NCBI RefSeq assembly: GCF_030433685.1
Contig: NZ_JAROCF010000001.1
Coordinates: 186,001-250,000 of the forward strand
DNA length: 64,000 nt
From: Leifsonia williamsii
Lineage (GTDB): Bacteria; Actinomycetota; Actinomycetes; Actinomycetales; Microbacteriaceae
Direction: 5' to 3'
Made by a program: the position numbers and the translations under genes. Each line of letters opens with the position of its first letter. Within the stretch, counting starts at the first letter, position 1. Positions 16,927 through 25,386 of this stretch are shown piece after piece. Under the pieces are notes generated by a model. It saw nothing but the letters and a program-made list of their open reading frames with translations, was not told the origin of the DNA and made no database searches.

Positions 16927-18099
16927 ATGTCTAACGCCACGAGTCGGTCTCGCCGTTCCGGAATCCGGCGCGGCGAGGCCGGTTCGGGGTGGTTGTTCAC
17001 CGCCCCGGTCATCCTGCTGCTCGGCGTCTTCCTCGTCGTCCCCGTCCTGATGGCGCTCTGGGTCAGCTTCTCCGACTGGGGCGGGCGCGGCAGCCCCTTC
17101 TCCTCCGACGTGAACTTCGTCGGGCTCGACAACTACCGGCAGCTCCTCGCCGGCGGCGGCCTGGCCGAGCAGGACTTCGGCATGTCGCTCAAGAACAACG
17201 CCTGGTACGTCATCCTCGTGGTGCCGATCCAGACGGCGGTGGCGCTGTTCCTCGCCGTGCTGGTCAACCGGGCCGTCCTGCGCGGTCGCGGCTTCTTCCG
17301 CACCGCCTTCTACTTCCCCTCGGTGACCAGCTCCGTCGCGATCACCGTGCTCTTCCTCTTCCTGTTCTCCACCTCGGGAGCGGTCAACAAGGCGCTGTCG
17401 TGGCTGGGCATCCACGGGCCGAACTGGCTGAACGACCCCCGTGGAATCATCCACAACCTGCTCGGCGTCTTCGGCGTCACGCAGGGGCCGCAGGCCCTCA
17501 CCGGCAACGACATGCTCGGCATCTCTTGGTGGGACTGGCTGGGCGGGCCCTCGGTCGCCATGTCGGTGTACATCATCATGGCGATATTCACGACCAGCGG
17601 CACCTTCATGCTCCTGTTCATCGCCGCCCTCCAGAACCTCGGCGGCGACGTGACGGAGGCGGCCATGATGGACGGCGCGAACGGCTGGCAGCGGTTCTGG
17701 CGCATCACGCTCCCCCAGCTCCGGCCGACCCTGTTCACCGTGCTGACGCTCGGCCTCATCGGCTGCTGGCAGGTGTTCGACCAGATCTACACCGGCGGCC
17801 GCGGCGCCCCCGGCAAGACGACGCTGACGCCGGCCTACCTCTCCTACAAGACCTCGTTCGTCGACCAGGAGTGGGGTCAGGGCGCCGCGATCGCCTTCAT
17901 CCTGTTCGTCATCATCGTGCTGTTCACCCTGTTCCAGCGCTGGGTGCTGGCGGAGCGCGCGGTCTCCAAGCGCCGGCTGCGGCTGTACCAGCCGGCCATC
18001 TCGGCCGCTACCGCAGCGGCGAACGCCGGCGGATCCACCGCGGGCGGCTCGGCGCCGGCCGGCGGCGACGACGCCCGCACGAAGGGAGCCCGGCGATGA
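16927..18099 (+). CDS. ABC sugar permease, MalF type
   Basis: A 390-residue membrane subunit with six helices and the ATPase-contact EAA loop EAAMMDGANGWQRFWRITLP. A Gly/Ala-rich cytoplasmic tail ends the protein. It starts 15 nt after the binding-protein gene and overlaps the next permease by ATGA. No ATPase gene is in the operon; such actinobacterial importers usually borrow a shared MsiK-type ATPase encoded elsewhere. Confidence 0.93.
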   Translation: MSNATSRSRRSGIRRGEAGSGWLFTAPVILLLGVFLVVPVLMALWVSFSDWGGRGSPFSSDVNFVGLDNYRQLLAGGGLAEQDFGMSLKNNAWYVILVVPIQTAVALFLAVLVNRAVLRGRGFFRTAFYFPSVTSSVAITVLFLFLFSTSGAVNKALSWLGIHGPNWLNDPRGIIHNLLGVFGVTQGPQALTGNDMLGISWWDWLGGPSVAMSVYIIMAIFTTSGTFMLLFIAALQNLGGDVTEAAMMDGANGWQRFWRITLPQLRPTLFTVLTLGLIGCWQVFDQIYTGGRGAPGKTTLTPAYLSYKTSFVDQEWGQGAAIAFILFVIIVLFTLFQRWVLAERAVSKRRLRLYQPAISAATAAANAGGSTAGGSAPAGGDDARTKGARR

Positions 18100-19010
18100 C
18101 CACCGCGACACAGTCCATCCCCGCAGACGCCACAGCGTCGCCCATCACGCCGCACCGGGCGCCCGGCCCGCGCCGCCGCTCCACCGGGACGGTGGTGGCC
18201 ACCTCGATCACGTACGCGATCCTCGTCGTGCTCGCGGTGATCTACATCATGCCGTTCCTCATCCAGCTGGCGACGTCGTTCAAGACCGACGCCGACGCCT
18301 CGGCGAACCCGATCTCCCTCATCCCCGAGACGTTCACCAACGCCGCGTACACGCGGCTGTTCGTGAACTCCGACTTCCCGGTGTGGTTCGGCAACTCCGT
18401 CATCGTGACGGTGTTCGTGACGCTGGGCCGCGTGTTCTTCGACTCGCTCGCGGGTTACGCACTCGCCCGGCTGCACTTCCGGGGCCGCGGCGTGATCTTC
18501 GCCGCGCTCGTCGCTGTGATGTCCGTGCCGGCGGTCGTGCTGCTGATCCCGAAGTTCCTCGTCATCAACCAGCTCGGCATCTACGACTCCTACACCGGCA
18601 TGATCCTGCCGCTGCTGACGGATGCCGCCGGCGTCTTCATCATGAAGGGCTTCTTCGAGTCCATCCCCACGAGCGTGGAGGAGCAGGCCAGGATCGACGG
18701 CGCCGGCACGTTCCGCGTGTTCTGGTCCATCGTGCTGCCGATGGCGCGGCCGGCCCTCGTGACCATCATCATCCTGTCGTTCCAGGGATCGTGGAACGAG
18801 CTGGCGCACTTCATCGTCTCCACGCAGGATCCGGGCCTCACCACCCTGACCAAGGGCGTGGCCGGCCTCGCCAGCGGTCAGCTCAGCCAGGGCAGTCAGT
18901 ACCCGCTCAAGCTCGCCGCGGCGGCGATCATGACCATCCCGGTGGCCGTGATGTTCTTCATCTTCCAGCGCCGCATCATGAACTCGAGCGAGGGAGCGGT
19001 GAAGGAGTGA
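18096..19010 (+). CDS. ABC sugar permease, MalG type
   Basis: A 304-residue second membrane subunit with six helices. The EAA loop is EQARIDGAGTFRVFWSIVLP. It overlaps the upstream permease by 4 nt and the next gene by 4 nt (GTGA), indicating strict co-translation. Confidence 0.93.
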   Translation: MTTATQSIPADATASPITPHRAPGPRRRSTGTVVATSITYAILVVLAVIYIMPFLIQLATSFKTDADASANPISLIPETFTNAAYTRLFVNSDFPVWFGNSVIVTVFVTLGRVFFDSLAGYALARLHFRGRGVIFAALVAVMSVPAVVLLIPKFLVINQLGIYDSYTGMILPLLTDAAGVFIMKGFFESIPTSVEEQARIDGAGTFRVFWSIVLPMARPALVTIIILSFQGSWNELAHFIVSTQDPGLTTLTKGVAGLASGQLSQGSQYPLKLAAAAIMTIPVAVMFFIFQRRIMNSSEGAVKE

Positions 19011-19846
19011 CGGCCGAACGACCCACCATCCTCGCCACCTGCGGCGGGCTCGACGGCGGCACGTGGACGGACTCCGTCTACGGGCCCCTCCTGCTGCACG
19101 CGATCGAGCTCGCCCGGGTGAAGGGGCGGCGGCCCCGCGTCGCTCATCTCAACACCGCGGGCGGCGACCAGCGGCACGTCGAGGGCGCAGAGCTCGAGGC
19201 CGCGCGGGCGGCCGACGTCGATGCGAGCCACATCCGCTTCTTCCCGCACCCGAACATCCCGGACCTGCGCGCGCACCTGCTGGCTCAGGACGTCGTCTGG
19301 GTCAGCGGCGGCAGCGTCGTGAACCTGCTCGCCGTCTGGCGCGCTCACGGGCTCGACGCGCTGCTGCGCGAGGCCTGGCAGGCGGGCGTCGTGCTCGCCG
19401 GCGGGTCGGCGGGGGCGCTCTGCTGGCACGAGGGAGGCACGACCTCCTCGTACGGCCCCGCCGTCTCCGCCGTCCGCGACGGCCTCGGATTCGTCCCCGG
19501 CTCGCTCGCCGTGCACTGGGACTCCCAACCGGCGCGACGACCGGCGCACCTCGCAGCGGTGAGCACCGGCGGCCTGCCCGGCGGGTACGCCCTCGAAGAG
19601 GGCACGGGCCTGGTGTACCAGGATGCCCGCGTCGTCGACATCGTCACGGAGCGCCCCGGCGCCGCCGTCTGGCGCGTCGAGCGATCCGGCGCCGAGGCGG
19701 TGGAGTCGCGGCTCGAGCCGCGGCTGCTGCCCGGCGCCTCCGGCTCCGCCCCGGGCACCTCCGGCGTCGGCCCCGCCGGCTCCGGCCTCCCGACTCCCCC
19801 TCTCCCATCCGCACCACTCGACCAGGAAGCACCCGCCGCACGATGA
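19007..19846 (+). CDS. Peptidase S51 (dipeptidase E)-like protein in a sugar operon
   Basis: A 279-residue cytoplasmic class-I-amidotransferase fold. The nucleophile elbow VVLAGGSAGALCW carries Ser; SLAVHWDSQ supplies the likely His and YALEEGTGLVY the Glu, as in aspartyl dipeptidases and cyanophycinase relatives. The GTG start is fused to the permease stop, with AGGGAG 10 nt upstream. The C-terminal 45 residues are Gly/Pro/Ser-rich and not part of the fold. A dipeptidase is unexpected between a sugar permease and a glucosidase; it may cut an amino-acid-linked glycan or a different amide. Confidence 0.82.
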   Translation: MTAERPTILATCGGLDGGTWTDSVYGPLLLHAIELARVKGRRPRVAHLNTAGGDQRHVEGAELEAARAADVDASHIRFFPHPNIPDLRAHLLAQDVVWVSGGSVVNLLAVWRAHGLDALLREAWQAGVVLAGGSAGALCWHEGGTTSSYGPAVSAVRDGLGFVPGSLAVHWDSQPARRPAHLAAVSTGGLPGGYALEEGTGLVYQDARVVDIVTERPGAAVWRVERSGAEAVESRLEPRLLPGASGSAPGTSGVGPAGSGLPTPPLPSAPLDQEAPAAR

Positions 19847-21840
19847 CCCAGCCGCTCCAACCGCTCCTCCACGACAGCGTCGTGGTCCTGACCGCGCCCA
19901 GCCAGGCCTGGTCGAGGCCCGACGGCACGGTGGACGGCGCGGGCATCCAGGGCTTCTACCACTCCGATCTGCGCGTGCTCGGCCGCATCGGGCTGTCGCT
20001 CGATGGCTCGGCGCTGGAGCACATCGCCACGGCATCTCCCGACGCCGCGACCGCCGTCTTCACGTCGCTCGCCCGCGGCATCGACGACGAGACGGCCGAC
20101 CCGCGCGTGCGCCTCGACCGCACGCGCGAGGTCCGCGCCGGCGTGCTGCGCGAGACGATCGTGCTCCGCAACGCCCTCCGCACCCCGGTCACCTCGACCG
20201 TGGAGGTGGAGGTCGCCGCCGACTTCACCGCCATGCAGCGCATCAAGGCGGGCCTCACCGGCGCGGAGCATCCCGTCGAGACAGTGGCGGAGGAGGGCGG
20301 CGTCGTGTTCCGCTCCGGCCGCGTCTCCGCGCGGGTCAGCGCCGAGGGTGCCCAGATCGACGCGACCGACGGTTCGGTTCGGCTCCGCTGGCCCGTGGAG
20401 GTCGCGGGAGGCACTGAGGTCGTCGTCGCCTGGCAGGTGGAGGTCGACGACCCGACCGCCGTCGTGGCGGGGGCCGCCCCCTCCGACGAGTGGGCCGCCT
20501 TCCGCGCCAGCACGGGCGACTCGCGGCTCGCAGCATGGCTGGAGCAGGCGGTCACCGACCTCCAGGCGCTCCGCATGTCGACGACGGATCGCCCGGGCGA
20601 CGTCTTCCTCGCCGCGGGAGCGCCGTGGTTCTTCACGCTGTTCGGTCGCGACTCGATCTGGGCGGCGCGGATGCTGCTTCCGCTCGGGACCGAGCTCGCC
20701 GCCTCCACCCTCCGCGTGCTCGCGCAGCTGCAGGGCACCGCCGAGGTCGCCGAGACCGCCGAGCAGCCCGGCAAGATCATGCACGAGCTGCGGCCATCGG
20801 TGCTGGAGATACCCGGCGAGGGCGTCGTCCTCCCTCCCCTGTACTACGGCACGGTCGACGCGACGGCGCTCTGGGCGATGCTGCTGCACGACGCCTGGCG
20901 CTGGGGCATGCCCGCCGCCGAGGTGGAGGCGCTGCTCCCGCACCTGGAGGCGGCACTCGCCTGGATGCGCGACTACGGCGACAGCGACGGCGACGGGTTC
21001 CTCGAGTACGTCGACACCACCGGCCACGGGCTTGCGAATCAGGGCTGGAAGGACTCGGGCGACTCCATCCAGTGGAACGACGGCTCCCTGGCCGACGGCC
21101 CCATCGCGCTGTGCGAGGTGCAGGGCTACGCGTACGAGGCCGCGATGGGCGGCGCGGCGCTGCTGGAGGCGTTCGGTCGTCCCGGCGCCGACGAATGGCG
21201 CGCCTGGGCGGAGGCGTTGAAGGCGCGGTTCGCCGAGTCGTTCTGGATCGACGATCCGGCCGGCGCCTACCCCGCGGTGGCGCTCGACGCGGCGAAGCGG
21301 CCCGTGGACTCGGTGACCAGCAACATGGGCCACCTCCTCGGCACCGGCATCCTCACGCCCGAGCAGTCGGCGCTCATCGCCGACCGGCTGGTGTCGCCGG
21401 AGCTCGCGTCCGGCTACGGCCTGCGCACCATGTCGAGCGCGGCCGGCGGCTTCTGGCCGCTGAGCTACCACGGCGGCAGCGTGTGGGCGCACGACACCGC
21501 GATCGCGATCGCCGGCCTCGCCCGTGAAGGCCACACGGAGCAGGCGGCCTCGCTCGCCGACGGACTCCTGGCAGCGGCGGAGGGCTTCGGCTACCGCATG
21601 CCGGAGCTGCACTCGGGCGACAGCGCCGCCGACACGCGCGCGCCCATCCCCTACCCCGCCGCGTGCCGCCCGCAGGCGTGGTCGGCAGCGGCCGCCGTCG
21701 CGGTGCTGACGGCGCGCCTCGGCCTGCGCGCCGACGCCCCGGGCGGCCGCTTCGACATCGCCCCCGACCCGGCCGCAGGCGCGATCCGCGTCTCCGGCCT
21801 GCGCTTCGCGGGCGAGCCCCGCGACGTCGACGTTCCGTAA
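19843..21840 (+). CDS. Amylo-alpha-1,6-glucosidase / glycogen-debranching-like glycosidase
   Basis: A 665-residue cytoplasmic enzyme: glycogen-debranching N-terminal beta domain (about 10-210) followed by an (alpha/alpha)6 barrel (230-650). Family phrases include WFFTLFGRDSIWAARM, YGTVDATALWAMLL, NQGWKDSGDSIQWNDG and MSSAAGGFWPLSYHGGSVW. It probably hydrolyses the imported oligosaccharide. Last gene of the LacI-controlled operon, joined to the S51-like gene by an ATGA overlap. Exact linkage specificity cannot be read from sequence. Confidence 0.88.
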   Translation: MTQPLQPLLHDSVVVLTAPSQAWSRPDGTVDGAGIQGFYHSDLRVLGRIGLSLDGSALEHIATASPDAATAVFTSLARGIDDETADPRVRLDRTREVRAGVLRETIVLRNALRTPVTSTVEVEVAADFTAMQRIKAGLTGAEHPVETVAEEGGVVFRSGRVSARVSAEGAQIDATDGSVRLRWPVEVAGGTEVVVAWQVEVDDPTAVVAGAAPSDEWAAFRASTGDSRLAAWLEQAVTDLQALRMSTTDRPGDVFLAAGAPWFFTLFGRDSIWAARMLLPLGTELAASTLRVLAQLQGTAEVAETAEQPGKIMHELRPSVLEIPGEGVVLPPLYYGTVDATALWAMLLHDAWRWGMPAAEVEALLPHLEAALAWMRDYGDSDGDGFLEYVDTTGHGLANQGWKDSGDSIQWNDGSLADGPIALCEVQGYAYEAAMGGAALLEAFGRPGADEWRAWAEALKARFAESFWIDDPAGAYPAVALDAAKRPVDSVTSNMGHLLGTGILTPEQSALIADRLVSPELASGYGLRTMSSAAGGFWPLSYHGGSVWAHDTAIAIAGLAREGHTEQAASLADGLLAAAEGFGYRMPELHSGDSAADTRAPIPYPAACRPQAWSAAAAVAVLTARLGLRADAPGGRFDIAPDPAAGAIRVSGLRFAGEPRDVDVP

Positions 21841-21934
21841 CGGTCGCCCCAGAGACCCCGTCGCCCCCTGCGCACGGCGGAGGCCGCGCCGCCCACCCGA
21901 GCGGCGCGGCCTCGTCTCGCCCCGTCCCGACGGC

Positions 21935-21997
21935 GACCCGCGAGTACGCGCAAAGTCCGCGTACTCGACGGGTCGGGCGCGAGTTCGCGCGTACTCG
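21935..21997 (+). repeat. 63-nt convergent-junction repeat, copy 3 (diverged)
   Basis: 39-nt palindrome 21935-21973 with core GAGTACGCGCAAAGTCCGCG, 6-nt spacer, third arm CGAGTTCGCGCGTACTCG (21980-21997). It lies between the converging debranching-enzyme and monooxygenase genes. Confidence 0.8.
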
Positions 21998-22018
21998 ACG
22001 CGTGCCCCGACGGCCACC

Positions 22019-22081
22019 GACTCCCGAGTGCGCGGAAAGTGCGAGTACTCGGCGGGTTCCGGGCGAATTCGCGCGTACTCG
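22019..22081 (+). repeat. 63-nt convergent-junction repeat, copy 4 (diverged)
   Basis: Palindrome 22019-22057, 6-nt spacer and third arm CGAATTCGCGCGTACTCG (22064-22081). A more decayed remnant may follow at about 22107-22165. The rest of the 363-bp gap 21841-22203 shows nothing else. Confidence 0.78.
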
Positions 22082-22203
22082 CGTCGCCCGGTGGCCACTG
22101 GCTGCCGCCGCGGGAGTGCGCTGACTCGGCTGGGTCGGCGCGAAATCGCGCGCACGCGCGAGCGATCGAGTGGCGCGCGGCGTACGCCGCGGGGCGAGTG
22201 GCG

Positions 22204-23334
22204 CTACAGCTGCGCCATGATCTGGCGGGCGATCACGCGGCCGGCCCGGTTCGCCCCGATCGTGCTCGCCTGCGGGCCATAGCCGGCGAGGAATATGCGC
22301 GGGTCCTGCCAGGAGGCTCCCGAGCCGACGGTGAGGCCGCCCTCCTTCTCGCGCAGCTTGAGGGGTGCGAGATGGCGCAGTTCCTGCCGGAAGCCCGTCG
22401 CCCAGATGATCGCGTCGGCCAGGGTGAACGAGCCGTCCGGCCAGCGCACGCCGTCGGGCTCGATGCGCGTGAACATCGGCCGCTCCACGAGCAGCCCGCG
22501 CTCGACCCCGGCGGCGATGCGCCGGGTGCGCGGCACGCCGGTGCCGGAGACGATGCTCGGCAGGGCCTTCCCCGCGCGGGCGGCGGCGTCCTGCATCGCG
22601 ACGGCCGCCACGCCGCCTTCGATGGTCAGCTCCGACTCGTCGCGGAAGTCCACCGGGCGTCGCGTCGCCCACGTCAGGGACGACGCCACCCCCTCCAGCT
22701 CCAGCAGGAACCCGATGGCGCTCGTGCCACCGCCGACGACGACGACCGACTGGCCAGCGAACTCTTCGGCCGAGCGGTAGGTGGACGTGTGCACATGCCG
22801 GCCGCGGAATTCGTTCATCCCCGGGTACCAGGGCACGAAGGGTGCACCCCACGTCCCGGTCGCGTTCACGACCACCCGGGTGACCGTCTCGCCCTCGCTG
22901 TGCCGGACGACCAGGTCCGCGCCCTCGTTGAAGACGCTGTCCACGGTCACCGGGCGGTGCACGTCGAGGCCGAAGTGCTCCTCATAGCGGCGGTAGTAGC
23001 CCGCCACGATGTCCCGCGCGGGGAGGGAGCGGTCGGCGGTCGAGAAGCTGAGCCCGAGCTCCGCCATCCCCGGCAGATCGTTGACGTGGTGGGCGCTGCC
23101 GAGCTTCAGGGCGTCCCACCGATGCTGCCAGGCGCCGCCGGTCGAGGGACCCCGGTCATAGACGATGAAGTCGACCCCGGGAGCCAGCTCGAACCGGCGC
23201 AGATAGTAGGCCACGGCGAGGCCCGCCTGCCCCGCGCCGATGATCACCACCTGGGTCTGGATCCTGGTCGTGGTCACGCGCTCATCCCACCATTCCTCGC
23301 TGTGCGCCGACTCCAGGCCCACTAGGGCCTGCAT
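22204..23334 (-). CDS. FAD-dependent, NADPH-dependent monooxygenase-like oxidoreductase
   Basis: A 376-residue two-dinucleotide-domain flavoprotein of the flavin-monooxygenase/CzcO type. The FAD motif VVIIGAGQAGLAVAYYLRR is near residue 28, a second Rossmann motif VVVVGGGTSAIG near 195, and ATGFRQEL near 315. It likely oxygenates or reduces a small molecule; substrate unknown. ATG 23334 has TAGCAT 10 nt upstream on its own strand; the in-frame GTG at 23277 (VTTTRIQTQ) is an equally possible start. Its promoter overlaps that of the divergent DUF3073 gene. Confidence 0.83.
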   Translation of the reverse strand: MQALVGLESAHSEEWWDERVTTTRIQTQVVIIGAGQAGLAVAYYLRRFELAPGVDFIVYDRGPSTGGAWQHRWDALKLGSAHHVNDLPGMAELGLSFSTADRSLPARDIVAGYYRRYEEHFGLDVHRPVTVDSVFNEGADLVVRHSEGETVTRVVVNATGTWGAPFVPWYPGMNEFRGRHVHTSTYRSAEEFAGQSVVVVGGGTSAIGFLLELEGVASSLTWATRRPVDFRDESELTIEGGVAAVAMQDAAARAGKALPSIVSGTGVPRTRRIAAGVERGLLVERPMFTRIEPDGVRWPDGSFTLADAIIWATGFRQELRHLAPLKLREKEGGLTVGSGASWQDPRIFLAGYGPQASTIGANRAGRVIARQIMAQL

Positions 23335-23336
23335 GC

Positions 23337-23342
23337 TAAACT
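23337..23342 (+). promoter_or_regulatory. -10 box of the DUF3073 gene
   Basis: TAAACT, with a leader of about 65 nt to ATG 23416. No good -35 box is seen. The box overlaps the start region of the divergent flavoprotein gene. Confidence 0.45.
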
Positions 23343-23415
23343 CGATGCTAGTTTTCTTGTTTCTGTTCGATTCCCGGGAGCCACTCGCCCGGGCGGGACC
23401 AAAAGGGGGTCACGC

Positions 23416-23637
23416 ATGGGGCGCGGCCGTCAGAAGGCAAAGCACACCAAGATCGCTCGCCAGTTGAAGTCCTTCAGCCCGGACGTCAACTACGACGCTC
23501 TCGAGCGTGAGTTGACCGGACATTCTCACCACGAGGATCATCAGTACGACGATTGGGCGGACAAGTACGAGCCCGAGGGCTACGACCCCGAAGACGACTA
23601 CGAGGACACGGAGACCGAGACGCCCAAGCGCGCCTGA
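23416..23637 (+). CDS. DUF3073 small conserved actinobacterial protein
   Basis: A 73-residue protein with a basic N-terminus (MGRGRQKAKHTKIARQLK) and a very acidic C-terminus (DPEDDYEDTETE). The family is almost universal in actinobacteria and often lies near purine genes, as here; its role is unknown. AAAAGGGGG lies 6 nt before ATG. A 221-bp gap follows (23638-23858) in which I see only a short direct repeat of GCGCGCCTGAGGT. Confidence 0.92.
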   Translation: MGRGRQKAKHTKIARQLKSFSPDVNYDALERELTGHSHHEDHQYDDWADKYEPEGYDPEDDYEDTETETPKRA

Positions 23638-23858
23638 GGTCTGGTGCGCGCCTGAGGTCCGGGTGGGCGCGGCTGTCGCGGCAGGCGCAGCGGTGCAGAT
23701 CGGCGCCCTCCTGACGCGCGTGGCGCAGGTCGTTCGCGACGAGCTCGCGGGCAAGGCACCCTGGCCCTGACCGCGCGTCGAGCGTCGCTTCACGGCCGCC
23801 CGGCCCCTCGACGCCACGCGGGCGCCGCCAGCACCCCACGGCGACACCGGCATCGCCA

Positions 23859-25208
23859 TCAGGCGCGGGCGTCCCGCATCCCGACGCCCCGGACGACGCT
23901 CACGACCCCGAGAACGCCGGCACCCGTGAGCGCGGCCGCGACGATCATCAGCAGCAGGTCCTGACCGGCGGGCGTCTCGCCCACGGCGGTCGGGTCGGCG
24001 GCGGGCAGTGCGGACGACGGGCCGTCGACGGTCTGCTCGGAGACGGTCGCTGACACGCTCGAGCCGGCAGCGCCTCCCGTCCCCACCGCAGCGGGGGCGG
24101 GCGGCGCGGCCACGGCAGGTAGCCGCACGGTCGCCGAGGCCGTGGTGACGGCGGTGGAGGCGCGCTGCAGCAGCACGAAGAAGGTGCCCGCCGGTGACCC
24201 CGCCGGCCGGGCCAGCAACGGGACGCGCACGGTCGCCGAGCGCACGCCGTCGTGGAGGGTCACTCGCGTCGCCGTGGCCGTGTAGTCGACGCCGGCCCGC
24301 GCAGTGCCGTCGGCCGTCGCGAGGTCGACCGACGCCTCCCCCGCGGCCGTGGAGCGGGAGACCGTCACCACTGCGGAGGCGCTGCCCGCGACAACGCTGT
24401 TGACGGCCACGATGAGAGGGCCGCTCGGCGCGGACGCCAGCACCTCGCCGGAGGCGGTCGAGTGGAGGATGCCCGAGCCCTCCTCCGGCACGAAGCGTGC
24501 GGTGACAGTGTGGCGGCCGGCAGCGGTGACGGTGAGGTCCGCGCGCGCGAGGCCGCCGACGACCGGTGCGCTGACCGGGGCGGCGCCCGCCACCGAGAAC
24601 TGGACGCTTCCTCCCGCGGGAGCGGCCAGCAGCAGCCGCGAGACGGCGGCGGTGGCGGTGAACGCGGATCCCGCCTCCACGCCGTCGGGCAGCGCGAGCG
24701 TCACGGTGGTCGCCGCGGTGCAGGCGGGAGCGGAGTCGTCGAGCGCGGCGACCGCTCCGCCGAGTCGCCACTGCAGCGACGGCTCAGCGCGCGCGTCGAG
24801 CGAGAGGAGCGCGACGCCGTGGTGCTCGCCCGGCTGGAACGTGGTCGGCTGGCCGCGGTCGGCGGCGCCTGCGGAGATGTCGTTCGCCCCGCCTCCCGCC
24901 GGAACGGTGACGGCGGCGGAGGCGGTCGACCGGTAGCCGAGCACGATCGTGCGCGAGACCACGTCGCCGAGCGGGGCATCCTGGACGCAGTCGACCAGCG
25001 GGGTCAGCCCCGAGGCGTCGGCGCTCGGGGAGGGAGTCGCAGATGGCGTGGATGGAGCGCCGGGAGCGGCGGCAAGCGGGCTCGCCGCGGAGGCGCCTCC
25101 GCTCTGCTCACCACCGCTCGCGAGCGCCGGCCCAGCGGTCAGGAGCAGGGTCACCGCCGCGAGGCTCACGCCGCACGCCAGGCGCAGGCGGAGGGACGAG
25201 CGGCTCAC
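23859..25208 (-). CDS. Secreted membrane-anchored protein with Ig-like and Calx-beta domains
   Basis: A 449-residue protein: signal peptide (1-30, cleavage after PALASG), Ser/Pro/Ala-rich linker, Ig-like repeat (about 165-255; GRHTVTARFVPEEGSG), Calx-beta-like domain (about 258-350; GEASVDLATADGTARAGVDY), second linker, then one C-terminal membrane helix and a short basic tail. Probably displayed outside the cell. Binding partner unknown; no sortase motif is seen. Confidence 0.8.
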   Translation of the reverse strand: MSRSSLRLRLACGVSLAAVTLLLTAGPALASGGEQSGGASAASPLAAAPGAPSTPSATPSPSADASGLTPLVDCVQDAPLGDVVSRTIVLGYRSTASAAVTVPAGGGANDISAGAADRGQPTTFQPGEHHGVALLSLDARAEPSLQWRLGGAVAALDDSAPACTAATTVTLALPDGVEAGSAFTATAAVSRLLLAAPAGGSVQFSVAGAAPVSAPVVGGLARADLTVTAAGRHTVTARFVPEEGSGILHSTASGEVLASAPSGPLIVAVNSVVAGSASAVVTVSRSTAAGEASVDLATADGTARAGVDYTATATRVTLHDGVRSATVRVPLLARPAGSPAGTFFVLLQRASTAVTTASATVRLPAVAAPPAPAAVGTGGAAGSSVSATVSEQTVDGPSSALPAADPTAVGETPAGQDLLLMIVAAALTGAGVLGVVSVVRGVGMRDARA

Positions 25209-25277
25209 GCCGCCACTCTAGCGAGGTCGGGGCCTCGTCCGCTCCGACCAGAACGGGGCACGAGCCGGAACGTCCGC

Positions 25278-25334
25278 CGAGGGGCGTCGTTCTGCCGCGA
25301 TTCCACGCGAATACCGGCACCACGACGCCCCTCG
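25278..25334. repeat. 13-bp inverted repeat between two minus-strand genes
   Basis: CGAGGGGCGTCGT (25278-25290) and ACGACGCCCCTCG (25322-25334) are perfect arms around a 31-nt loop that itself contains a TGCCG/CGGCA pair. It lies between purM (stop 25387) and the secreted-protein gene (start 25208), so it is a likely purM terminator. Confidence 0.6.
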
Positions 25335-25386
25335 TCCGTCCGTTGTGGGCTCAGCGCGCGGGCGGCCGAAGCCGGGCGCGGCCGGG

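Noticed and set aside
15463..18111. An 882-codon open frame on the minus strand.
   Set aside because: Antisense to the binding-protein and permease genes, which have signal peptides, EAA loops and ribosome sites. No family resemblance in the antisense product.
21935..22165. Possible CRISPR array from the repeated GCGTACTCG units.
   Set aside because: Units are palindromic composites with fixed 6-nt spacers and no unique spacers of 25-40 nt; no cas gene is present.
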